Assembly: GCA_947389015.1 (NCBI GenBank)
Contig: CANDVA010000005.1
Coordinates: 97,310-161,309, forward strand
Reading direction: 5' to 3'
Source of the DNA: an uncultured Clostridia bacterium
GTDB lineage: Bacteria; Bacillota; Clostridia; Oscillospirales; Ruminococcaceae
Length of the DNA stretch: 64,000 nt
In this document: positions 56,838 through 64,000 of the stretch, piece after piece
Layout of the letters: each line of letters begins with the position of its first letter
Numbering within the stretch: position 1 is the stretch's first letter
Notes under the pieces: model-generated
The model's database searches: none
Seen by the model: the letters and a program-made list of their open reading frames with translations, nothing else
What the model was told of the DNA's origin: nothing
Made by a program: the position numbers and the translations under genes

Positions 56838-57999
56838 TTCTCGCCCCCTTTTAGGAGAGTTTATTTCTAACCAATTGATTCCTGACAAATGTGCCATGCT
56901 GATTTTTGATAATGGTATTAACAAAATGTCTTGTAATTTTGGTTCGTTTGATTCGAAATTTGAAATACTAACAATTTCTGAAAATAGATCCTTCTCATTT
57001 TTGACGCCCGAAAATGCACGAATATCCTTAATGAACCAAGGCGAATGTCTTGTGGAATATAGCTGTTGTTTAGAATTAGACACGCAGATTGTGAGCTATT
57101 TAGCAAGATTATTGTCGGGGAAAGAACTTCAAAATGACATAAAAACGGGTATGAATACTCTTGTTAAGCTATTAAAGCAGACTCAATACGATTATTCCTG
57201 CTTCCCTTATTCGTTTGAAAACAGCATTAAAATTGAAACCAACAAGAGCGAAATGTTTGATACACTTTTATATTTTGAATTGTTTAAAAATAATGTTCAT
57301 ATTGATTCAGAAAATCATGTCTTGAAAGAGACAATCCTTTCGGAATATTCCGAATTGGCAAAGAAAGACGTGGATAGCTGTTCAGAAGTGGCAAATAGTG
57401 AGGAGTGCGGTTATTTATACGATATTTATAAAACGATATATTGTATGCTGCTGGAAACAATTATAATTGAATTTTCATCTAAAAGCAGTCTGGAGAAGAA
57501 ATTGATATCGCTTTTTGATTTTATAAATAACAAATTAGGGGCGTATCTTGAGAGGGAAATTGCTGTTTGTTACGGATATTTAAAGAAAGTGCACGATATT
57601 CGGGATGTTTTCTTTAAAAATGCACAAAAAAATTCTCACAAACTTCTTGCGAATTTAAGGGGAATGGCATGGGATCTTACACACATTAGAATGTTAGAGT
57701 ATCTAACTGCTGTTGATATATCCATGATGAATTCACTGTTTTTTCATTATTTGGTTTCGTTTGATAAGGGACTGAGAATAGTTTTGAAATATTATCCGGT
57801 TGACAGGATTTTATTCTATAAAACGACGACGTATGTAAAATTTAAATATCCGATATATGATTTTATTAAAGAAATTGATATAAAGTCAAATTTGTCTGAA
57901 AACATTGAATCTAGGCGAGCATTATTAACAAATATTAACTTGGACAAATTGATTGAAACGCTCGAACAGCAATTGCTTGACTTGCAGAACTCGCCTTGA
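56809..57999 (+). CDS. Unrecognised 396-residue protein next to the Shedu-like pseudogene
   Basis: An intact, strongly AT-rich gene (Lys, Ile, Asn and Phe rich) unlike the GC-richer chromosome, so probably acquired. The sequence is mostly helical with no signal peptide or membrane helix. Visible stretches are EFISNQLIPDKCAMLIFDNGINKMSC near the start, VKLLKQTQYDYSCFPYSFENS, a helical LEKKLISLFDFINNKLGAYLE, and HKLLANLRGMAWDLTHIRMLEYL, where the W-D-x-x-H pattern might be catalytic. It overlaps the end of the nuclease pseudogene by 29 bp, so the two likely formed an operon. I assign no function; an effector or sensor of a defence pair is possible. Confidence 0.55.
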   Translation: MLFNHLFPLDSRPLLGEFISNQLIPDKCAMLIFDNGINKMSCNFGSFDSKFEILTISENRSFSFLTPENARISLMNQGECLVEYSCCLELDTQIVSYLARLLSGKELQNDIKTGMNTLVKLLKQTQYDYSCFPYSFENSIKIETNKSEMFDTLLYFELFKNNVHIDSENHVLKETILSEYSELAKKDVDSCSEVANSEECGYLYDIYKTIYCMLLETIIIEFSSKSSLEKKLISLFDFINNKLGAYLEREIAVCYGYLKKVHDIRDVFFKNAQKNSHKLLANLRGMAWDLTHIRMLEYLTAVDISMMNSLFFHYLVSFDKGLRIVLKYYPVDRILFYKTTTYVKFKYPIYDFIKEIDIKSNLSENIESRRALLTNINLDKLIETLEQQLLDLQNSP

Positions 58000-58259
58000 G
58001 CCTTATACATATCGTTCTGGGTCAACTACGAAATTTTCTATTAAACTCTGACAGTTTTAAAGGCAATGGGGGTGCGTTTGTACTGTGACTATGTTACGAG
58101 CAGACCTCTCTCAGGTAAAGAAGGCAGTGCATGCGTCTTTGTGTATAAACGCGCAAAGTCGATGTGCAAAGAAACGTTTTTTATATTAGTCCGATATATG
58201 AATGTTATTGCGCCTTTTTAGTTTTTAACTAAAATTTGTGCATTTTTTTAAAAAAGGGC

Positions 58260-58570
58260 ATGTCAAATTCGAAGCGTTGTGGTACAATACTATATTATTC
58301 GGCGGTAAGCCGCCGGACTTTATACGCAGATGTGACGGAATTGGCAGACGCGCTAGCTTTAGGCGGTGTTACGCGGCAGGTTTTTTATCTTGATTGGATT
58401 GGGTTTTTCTGATTTGAAATAGAACTTGCAGGGGTTTCTCGGGGATTTCAGCCGAGCAAAAAATCTGAAATCTATATACACAGGTGTGGCGAAATTGGCA
58501 GACGAGACGGCTTTGGTTGGCGCCGCGACAGTGTATAAATTGGTTAGTCCCTTTAGGGGCTATTTTGATA
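58260..58570 (+). pseudogene. tRNA-Leu transcription unit, decayed copy 2
   Basis: A worn promoter (ATGTCA, 17 bp, TACAAT at 58283-58288) is followed by GCAGATGTGACGGAATTGGC and AGACGCGCTAGC (58326-58357, tRNA-Leu 5' half), then TTTTTTATC. After a linker with GGGTTTCTCGGGGATTTCAG (58431-58450), a second half (58480, ACAGGTGTGGCGAAATTGGC) ends in GTTAGTCCCTTTAGGGGCT. The linker recurs almost unchanged before the intact tRNA at 61389. No tRNA here is complete. The gap 58,000-58,259 holds nothing else I can identify. Confidence 0.7.
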
Positions 58571-58606
58571 TCTAAATGATTTTTTCGGATTAGAGACATA
58601 TCGGAA

Positions 58607-59750
58607 ATGAATCTGTTCAATGTTATAAACAATAACTTTTTTAATCCTCTTTCGGGCGAAAGCAATAACAGAATTTACTCTGATGTTCTGCTGAAGATAT
58701 ACGACTTATTTGAGAATTAGGTATCGTACAAGCTTTCGCGAACGGCGATCAAGGATACGGTTCTGGGGTATTTGTGCGACGAACATATCGATCCCGCCAA
58801 GGAATATAAAACTACGGATAATTACGCAAGCGCAATACTTCGGAAATTTGCAGACTTCGGTTGGGTCGAAGAGGAAACAGACAGCACAACATACGAACGG
58901 CAAATTACCATGCCAGACAACGGAATTGCTCTGGCGGAATTCTTGCAAAGGCTTATAAAACCTCCGAAAGAAGAATATTCGTCCTATATTTTTGTGATTT
59001 ACAATTTGCTTAAAAATCATGAGCAATGGGAAAACGATCCATATGTTTTTGCGCTAAAGGAGGTATACAAAAACGCAAAACGCCTTGCAAATTCCTTGAA
59101 AAAATTATCTACATCAATTCGCTCAATAATCGAAAAAAACGGTAAAAAAGGAGACGCTTCAAAGCCTAACTGAAAATCTTATTTCTTATTGCGACGGTGA
59201 TTTTATTAAGGAATATTCCCGCTTGGTAAAACAACAGAACTTTCACATTTACAGAACTAAAAATACAAGCTATGCTGGTTGATCTTAAAAGCGACAAATA
59301 TTACGAGAGTATCGTGGCGGGATGTTATTATGAAGAAAATCTTTTTGATGAATACGACGCTGTTGATACAGTTGATAAAATGTTTGCTGCAACGCTGAGA
59401 TTTTTGTTGGATGATTTTGATAAAATAATGCGCGACATTAAGCATAAAATAAATGTTTATTTAACGCTTGTAATCGGGAGGGCGCGTTTTTTGCTTAACC
59501 ATGACGAAGATATGGGAGGATATGTCGAACAGACCTTGAAGTTTTTGATTGAAGAATTCCATGAGACAGATCCCGATACTTATCTCATTAACGACGCGAA
59601 GAGTCTGTTTAATATATACACACAAACTTATATTGATAAAAAATCACTTTCCTTTTCAAAGTCGAGACACACAATAGAACGAGCCGAAGCTACGGAAGAT
59701 GTTCAGCTTTCAGAAGACGATATACGACAGGCGCGTGAAAAACAGCTCAA
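58607..59750 (+). pseudogene. Wadjet protein JetA, disrupted and 3'-truncated
   Basis: The start MNLFNVINNNFFNPLSGE and the following IYSDVLLKIYDLFEN are typical of JetA. TAG (58718) breaks the frame, which then resumes with VSYKLSRTAIKDTVLGYL, FADFGWVEEE, ITMPDNGIALAEFLQRL and YSSYIFVIYNLLKNHEQWE. Frameshifts in A runs near 59145 and 59255 lead into MLVDLKSDKYYESIVAG and ARFLLNHDEDMGGYVEQTL, also JetA-like. JetA is the kleisin-like subunit of the JetABCD SMC complex that removes plasmids. The C-terminus seems lost near 59750, where JetD-like sequence begins. Confidence 0.65.
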
Positions 59751-60785
59751 AGATGAACTTGATGCAAAGGGGCTTATAAGAACCGCAAAGCACGGTCAAG
59801 TAATTGAACGTATTTTTGCGGTTTCAGAAAATATGTCATATTACAATGAACTCACCGGAACTGTGAATAAGCGGGAGGAACTTAGGCGCGCCGAGAGTAT
59901 TTTACGCAGATTTACAGGTCGAAGCCCAGCGTTTGATAAGATGTACTTGGAGCAGCTTGAACGCATTGGGAATTTCAAGATGCAAAATATAGCCCTCAAT
60001 AATGAAAAATTAGAGCGGCTTTTGAGCTGCTTGGATTTTATTGTTAACAATAAGGATGAGATCCTTGAGCGCGAAATGTCAATCGAGCTTTTCGGTGATA
60101 GTAAATTCTTTGAAAAAGGACTGAAATCCAAGGTATGTTCGCTGCTTGAGAAATATTGTTCGGCAGGGTTGGATGATTCTCTGAATGACGATAAAAGCCT
60201 AAAAAGAGAAAAAATACTTTCCGATTTTATGATCGTTAAAAATCCGACGTATTTTTACTTTAAGGGAAACGGACAAATCATTTTTGAAGACGCAACAAAA
60301 TCCGATCTTTCATATCGCCGTCCTATCGCGCTAAGTTCAGATTCGATAAAAGATATTGCGTTCATAACCACATCGTGCGCAGCGGTTATGACGATCGAAT
60401 CAACCGTATATGTTCCGAGAATATGTTTTGTCTGTTTCTCAGCAGTTATAACAACTCCTCAAAAACCAAGTTTCTGAAGAAGATGTTCGTTGACAACGCA
60501 CAAAGGAAATGGTTTCATTTCGTAGATATAGATCCCGATGGATTGATTTTACATAATCTGCAGATCAAAACAGGGATCGATTTTAAGCCTTACAGTATGG
60601 GAATTACGGAGCTTAACACTTTTAAAAGATATTGTAAACCTCTTGAACCAAACGACATCGTTAAAGCAAGGTCTATGGCGGCTAACCGATTGTTTTCGGA
60701 TATCGTGCAGTTTATGCTTGACAACAATTGTAAACTGGAGCAGAAAATAATCAGTCGGAAAAACAAGGGGAAAGTTTGGATTTAA
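59751..60785 (+). pseudogene. Wadjet protein JetD, 5'-truncated and joined in frame to JetA
   Basis: The frame that carries the end of JetA continues into JetD-type sequence: LLSCLDFIVNNKDEILEREMSIELFGDSKFFEKG, ILSDFMIVKNPTYFYFKGNG and VMTIEST (the glutamate strand of the TOPRIM-like nuclease). One frameshift near 60400 leads to FCLFLSSYNNSSKTKFLKKMF, WFHFVDIDPDGLILHN (the DxDxDG metal motif) and YSMGITELNTFKRY. JetD is the plasmid-cutting subunit. JetB and the SMC subunit JetC, together about 4 kb in intact loci, are absent between the two. Confidence 0.62.
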
Positions 60786-60878
60786 AATTCACAGTCAATG
60801 CTGTGCCTTAATAATGCGTAACAAAGGCTTTATGGTTAGCGTTGCTGATTTGGAGATGAATATTTAGATCTGAGTCTA

Positions 60879-61085
60879 GCTTATGACAGTGGCAGACAAC
60901 CTCTTCCGGAGATTTGAACAGGCTGTGTCGCACTACAAATTTATTTTGATAAACTATATCGGTTTTAACGGCAAAGGTATGCTTCCAGCAAGAGGCTGCG
61001 GCGATACGAACGACAAATCTCAGATCAACAAGACCGAGCATCTGGCTGTCGCATACAAATTCGAGAGGGAGATATACGGCAAATG
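60879..61085 (+). pseudogene. Second copy of the flavodoxin-like gene 3' end
   Basis: This encodes MTVADNLFRRFEQAVSHYKF, LINYIGFNGKGMLPARGCGDTN and EHLAVAYKFEREIYGK and matches 55,573-55,767 closely at DNA and protein level, with a 12-bp length difference after GGCTGCGGC. No 5' part exists here. It is the left part of the direct repeat that continues into the tRNA promoter. Confidence 0.75.
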
Positions 61086-61173
61086 AAATCTCTCCCGCGG
61101 AGCTGCGCGTGAACAATTCAAAAGTTTTGGCGGTATATATTCAAAAAATATATATCTTTTCTAAAAAAAGTAC

Positions 61174-61202
61174 TTGACAAACCTAAAGCATTGTGATATA
61201 AT
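61174..61202 (+). promoter_or_regulatory. Perfect consensus promoter of the tRNA-Leu unit
   Basis: TTGACA (61174-61179), 17 bp, TATAAT (61197-61202). Decayed versions of the same promoter lie at 55853 and 58260. A TATGTTCAGTGA/TCACTGAACATA palindrome (61207-61234) follows it. Confidence 0.88.
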
Positions 61203-61240
61203 AATATATGTTCAGTGAGAGTTCACTGAACATATATTAT

Positions 61241-61292
61241 GCAGATGTGGCGGAATTGGCGGACGCGTTAGTTTCGGGCAACGCTACGACAG
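61241..61292 (+). pseudogene. Truncated tRNA-Leu 5' half
   Basis: GCAGATGTGGCGGAATTGGC and GGACGCGTTAG match the acceptor 5' strand, D-arm and start of the anticodon arm of a tRNA-Leu. The anticodon stem no longer pairs and no T-arm follows; TACGACAGG and a T-rich stretch take its place. Confidence 0.7.
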
Positions 61293-61388
61293 GTTTTTAT
61301 TTTATTGATACGTTTTTTCGTTTTGATGTAAAATCCGCAAGGGTTTCTCGGGGATTTCAGCTGAGTAAAAAATCTGAAATCTATATAC

Positions 61389-61475
61389 GCGGGTGTGTTG
61401 GAACTGGCAGACGAGCTGGCTTCAGGTGCCAGTGTCCGCAAGGACGTGTGGGTTCAAATCCCACCACCCGCACCA
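61389..61475 (+). tRNA. tRNA-Leu (anticodon CAG)
   Basis: A complete 87-nt class II tRNA. The acceptor stem GCGGGTG/CACCCGC pairs fully, discriminator A and CCA are encoded (61472-61475), the anticodon arm CTGGC-TTCAGGT-GCCAG has the anticodon CAG at 61423-61425 (reads CUG), a variable arm GTGTCCGCAAGGACGT follows, and the T-arm GTGGG-TTCAAAT-CCCAC is intact. It is transcribed from the consensus promoter at 61174 after the truncated tRNA-Leu. Confidence 0.95.
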
Positions 61476-61481
61476 ACTAAA

Positions 61482-61725
61482 TGTTACCAAAAAGATATTA
61501 TGCCCACAAACGGCTGTACAAAGCCATTTGTGGGCATAAATCTTGCGAAAAACAGGATTCACGATCCACAGATATTTTCGACACGAAAGTGGACTTGAAC
61601 CCTCCCCTATATAATTTTCTTGGTTGAAATTGGATATTTTGACGAAAAGCCCTGTGAATGATTTCTCAATTACGAGGAATCAATCACAGGGCTTTTTTGT
61701 TACGCAGGGTTGTTACCAAAAAGAT
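61482..61725. repeat. Unit bounded by the 15-bp direct repeat TGTTACCAAAAAGAT
   Basis: Exact copies at 61482-61496 and 61711-61725. Between them lies a 13-bp perfect hairpin (TTATGCCCACAAA/TTTGTGGGCATAA, 61498-61539) and the bidirectional terminator at 61645-61698. The first copy starts 6 bp after the tRNA-Leu CCA. Reverse-oriented tRNA T-arm-like stretches (GACTTGAACCC near 61593, GGGATTTGAACCC near 61732) lie inside and just after. It may be an attachment-site remnant or a small mobile unit. Confidence 0.5.
61645..61698. terminator. Bidirectional terminator downstream of tRNA-Leu
   Basis: AAAAGCCCTGTGA/TCACAGGGCTTTT arms with an inner ATGATT/AATCAAT pairing and T runs on both exits. Confidence 0.75.
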
Positions 61726-61831
61726 GTAGACGGGATTTGAACCCTTTGGCAACAAAATTTTTGCAGTTTAATTTCGTGCACGGGTTGTCGCAAGCGACAA
61801 CACTAGCACATATTATAAATATCACAAGCAT

Positions 61832-61888
61832 GGGCGCCTGTAAGTTGCTTTTCTATTTATGGAAAGCGATTTACGGGCGCCCTTTTTT
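61832..61888 (+). terminator. Long hairpin with T run upstream of the antirestriction genes
   Basis: Arms GGGCGCC-GTAA-TTGCTTT and AAAGCGA-TTAC-GGGCGCC form an almost continuous stem of about 20 bp around a TCTATTTAT-type loop, followed by CTTTTTTG. It sits 76 bp before the first gene of the downstream module, so it may insulate or attenuate that operon. Confidence 0.6.
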
Positions 61889-61964
61889 GTTTTCCGGCGT
61901 AATTCGGAAATATAATCGCTCATCAAGCCGTTACGGGCTTGAAATAAAATACGGAGGTAACACA

Positions 61965-62231
61965 ATGAGCAACGAAAACAAGCAGACCAAACCTGCCAGC
62001 CGGGTTCCGGTCGACTGCCCGCTGATCGGGCAGAATGGCAATATCTATAACCTAGTCGGGATCGCGGCAAAAACCTTGAAAAGAAACGGCTTATCAGCCG
62101 AAGCGTCCGAGATGACGGAAAAGGTCTTCGGCAGCGGCAGCTACGATGAGGCGCTCGGTATCATCGGCGAGTACGTCAATATAACATCGGTCGATGAACC
62201 CGATGAGGATATTGATTTGAGGATGGGATAA
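61965..62231 (+). CDS. Small acidic protein of an integrative element
   Basis: An 88-residue protein that starts MSNENKQTKPASRVPVDCPL, then IGQNGNIYNLVGIAAKTLKRNGLSAEASEM and a strongly acidic end (DEPDEDIDLRMG). ACGGAGGTAA precedes the ATG, and the next gene follows after 11 bp with the same ribosome site. Proteins of this kind are common next to antirestriction genes in clostridial conjugative elements. The function is unknown to me. Confidence 0.75.
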   Translation: MSNENKQTKPASRVPVDCPLIGQNGNIYNLVGIAAKTLKRNGLSAEASEMTEKVFGSGSYDEALGIIGEYVNITSVDEPDEDIDLRMG

Positions 62232-62242
62232 CGGAGGTACAA

Positions 62243-63694
62243 ATGATCAAAGCAACAATTCAGAACTTTCCTTACTGCACTGAGATGGTATTCCCCTGCA
62301 CGGAAACGGAGCTGTCGAAAAAGCTCGGCGAGCTTGGCATGAATCCGGAGCATCTTGCGCCGATGGCAACGGTAATCGGGATCGAACCTTCCGAGCTGTC
62401 GGTATTGGAGGACTGCGACATCAACCTTGACGCGCTCAACTATCTCGGCAAACGGCTTGACGGAATGGATGAAAGTGAATATAAGCAGTTCCTTGCGGCG
62501 CTGAGCTGCCCCAAAATCAGCGAGGGGTGGGGCTTGAAAAACATTATCAATCTTACGGATAACCTCGCACGTTTTACGCTGATAGAAGATACGGACGATT
62601 TGAAGCGTATCGGACGAATCCATATGCTCAATGTCCGCGGAGCGCTTTCCGAGTCCGAATACAAAAATAGTGAATGGCTCGCTGACGAGGGCATGAAACT
62701 GTTGGAATCGGACAAAGGGATAGATACCGAGTACGGGAAGATTTTTGTTAATGAGGAAATTTCGTTTGAGGAAAACTTCAACGGAACCACGCTCCCGCCG
62801 TATCTTTACAACGGCTCGCCCGTAACGGTGGACATCGAATACATGGGAGCGACCGAAATGGTCGAGCTGCCGTGCGAGGATTTATCGATCAAAAAAGCCG
62901 TATTCAGACTCGGAGCGGACAGCGTCGGTGACTGTAAAATCGAGATTTCGACGTTTACCGACTTGCCGGACGATTTGCGCGATAAGGTTATGGCGATTGA
63001 AAAAAATAAGGAAATTTTCGGGCTGAACGAACTGCTGAAAACCGTTGATTTCAGCGTGAAACAAGAGAAGCCCGAGAGCATTTTTAAACAGGAGATCGCG
63101 CGTAAGCTGAGCGAGGAAGGATATAATTTCTCGTTTAAAAACGGCGAATTTTCAGTAATCTCGGACGGCGATGTGATTAAAATTCGTGATAATGACGTTC
63201 TGTACAGCGAGGGCGCTTTTTCTCAAAGCGGCAAGGATAAGTTTTACGCGCTTTACCACTTAAATCGCGAGGTGCTCGATTACTGTACCGCTTACGAAAA
63301 AGCCGCGCCGCTGAAAGCTGAGGGCTTGTCGGGATACTATCGCTGCCTCGCGGAATTTAATAGCACGGTGCTTGCGGCAAAGCATACCGAGTACGGTTTT
63401 GAGTTTGTCACTTGGGGCAGAACTTATGACGGAAAATCCCTTTGGCACGGAAATTACTATACCGATTATGGCGCAGCAAAAGAGAACTTTGCGGTACGGT
63501 CGGGGCTGGTGGATAAGGATAAAATGTTTAGTATGGAAGAACTTGAACAACTCGAAAAGTGCGTGAATTTCACGATGAGGCATAACGGCGATTTGAAGTT
63601 TGACGACTGCGAAATCCTCAAAAAAATAAGCGAAAAAATATCCGAAAATATTCCGGAACAGCAGCAGAGCGACGAGCCGGAAATGTCGATGTAG
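62243..63694 (+). CDS. ArdA-like antirestriction protein, multi-domain
   Basis: A 483-residue protein of mobile elements. Residues 1-155 resemble ArdA: VFPCTETELSKKLGELGM, ATVIGIEPSELSVLEDCDINLDALNYLGKRL, CPKISEGWGLKNIINLTDNL. A second ArdA-like unit follows (about 190-275: VELPCEDLSIKKAVFRLGADSVGDCKIEISTF, LNELLKTVDF). Next is a small domain (about 283-355, FKQEIARKLSEEGYNF...LDYCTAYEKAA) that recurs in the next gene, and a C-terminal domain with FEFVTWGRTYDGKSLWHGNYY. ArdA mimics DNA and protects incoming DNA from type I restriction. The strong negative charge fits. Activity is inferred. Confidence 0.7.
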   Translation: MIKATIQNFPYCTEMVFPCTETELSKKLGELGMNPEHLAPMATVIGIEPSELSVLEDCDINLDALNYLGKRLDGMDESEYKQFLAALSCPKISEGWGLKNIINLTDNLARFTLIEDTDDLKRIGRIHMLNVRGALSESEYKNSEWLADEGMKLLESDKGIDTEYGKIFVNEEISFEENFNGTTLPPYLYNGSPVTVDIEYMGATEMVELPCEDLSIKKAVFRLGADSVGDCKIEISTFTDLPDDLRDKVMAIEKNKEIFGLNELLKTVDFSVKQEKPESIFKQEIARKLSEEGYNFSFKNGEFSVISDGDVIKIRDNDVLYSEGAFSQSGKDKFYALYHLNREVLDYCTAYEKAAPLKAEGLSGYYRCLAEFNSTVLAAKHTEYGFEFVTWGRTYDGKSLWHGNYYTDYGAAKENFAVRSGLVDKDKMFSMEELEQLEKCVNFTMRHNGDLKFDDCEILKKISEKISENIPEQQQSDEPEMSM

Positions 63695-63705
63695 GAGGTA
63701 TCAAA

Positions 63706-63969
63706 ATGAATATTTTTGAAAAGGAAATTATGCGCAGGGTCAAGGAATTTGATTGCAGTGCGGTTTATCGGGAGCACGACAATGGCGTTTCCGTGATTTT
63801 TGACGGCGAAATTGTTGCGGAAATTCGTGATAAAAAAATCGAAAAAATTGCGGAACTCGGCGAACAGGAAAGTGAGATTTTTCTCCATATTCGGCGGCTT
63901 TGTGCGAACGTTTCAAATTATTGCACCTCTTACGAAAAAGGCGAGCTGATGTTGTATAATAAAACTTGA
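63706..63969 (+). CDS. Small protein, paralogue of a domain in the preceding antirestriction protein
   Basis: An 87-residue protein. IFEKEIMRRVKEFDCSAVYREHDNGVSVIFDGEIVAEIRDKKI and NVSNYCTSYEKGELM align with IFKQEIARKLSEEGYNFSF...VISDGDVIKIRDNDV and REVLDYCTAYEKAAPL of the preceding protein. It starts 11 bp after that gene's stop with TAGGAGG before the ATG. It is a stand-alone copy of the same domain; the function is unknown. Confidence 0.72.
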   Translation: MNIFEKEIMRRVKEFDCSAVYREHDNGVSVIFDGEIVAEIRDKKIEKIAELGEQESEIFLHIRRLCANVSNYCTSYEKGELMLYNKT

Positions 63970-63995
63970 CACAATCCATGTAATAGAATTATAAT
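63966..63995 (+). promoter_or_regulatory. Consensus promoter at the window end
   Basis: TTGACA (63966-63971), 18 bp, TATAAT (63990-63995). It overlaps the stop codon of the preceding small gene and must drive a transcript that starts just beyond the window. Confidence 0.75.
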
Positions 63996-64000
63996 GAAAA

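Noticed and set aside
55248..58720. Three in-frame TAG codons (55248, 56523, 58718) in otherwise protein-like frames, as if TAG were read as an amino acid
   Set aside because: The same genes also carry TAA stops or frameshifts, and they lie in one decayed segment. Ordinary pseudogene decay explains them better than amber recoding.

Overview
The window looks like the chromosome of a Gram-positive, gut-type member of the Clostridia, most like Oscillospiraceae/Ruminococcaceae. The signs are an IspH fused to S1 domains, spoVS next to a ymdB-type gene, class III fructose-bisphosphatase, NPxTG-tailed surface proteins with Ser/Thr-rich stalks, a GH51 arabinofuranosidase, consensus sigma-A promoters and strong GGAGG ribosome binding sites. 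This assignment is inference from gene content only.

Positions 1-47,400 are mostly ordinary, intact chromosome. In order: the end of a plsC-like gene and ispH-S1; an ECF sigma factor with a one-TM putative anti-sigma partner; an arabinofuranosidase and a large PAS/GGDEF/GAF diguanylate cyclase; three small NPxTG surface proteins; a small-protein operon (membrane paralogues, DUF4240, MmcQ/YjbR); a GntR-ABC operon; a self-contained fructose PTS operon (fruR-fruK-fruA-HPr-EI) followed by class III FBPase; tgt, GNAT, mntP, HAD; on the minus strand an Fe-S aldo/keto reductase, a giant cytosolic-looking leucine-rich repeat protein, dus and a chemotaxis receptor; then aspS, a sigma-like/beta-propeller pair, yesL, purA, ymdB, spoVS, asparaginase and a nucleoside kinase.

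Positions 47,400-51,400 are a graveyard: an ISAs1 transposase relic, a serine recombinase relic without its catalytic domain, an XRE regulator with its own operator, and a Crp/Fnr gene whose N-terminus seems to be replaced by a piece of phage tape-measure protein. An intact thioredoxin gene and a large NPATG surface protein with beta-helix and 153-bp tandem repeats follow.

Positions 55,190-61,480 are the most unusual part. A two-gene tRNA-Leu transcription unit occurs three times, twice decayed and once with an intact tRNA-Leu(CAG). Between the copies lie decayed defence-type genes: a Shedu-like (DUF4263) nuclease pseudogene with an unrecognised 396-residue neighbour, and a Wadjet remnant in which JetA and JetD sequence is retained while JetB and JetC are absent. 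A roughly 400-bp direct repeat (flavodoxin-like gene 3' end, tRNA promoter, tRNA-Leu 5' part) brackets the segment. Downstream of the intact tRNA begins what looks like an integrative element with ArdA-like antirestriction genes that continues past the window.

Two unlinked genes, the chemotaxis receptor and the large surface protein, share one promoter architecture: two 12-bp boxes with a 20-bp period ending 7 bp before a TTGAAA -35 box. This suggests an unrecognised activator that links taxis and the cell surface.
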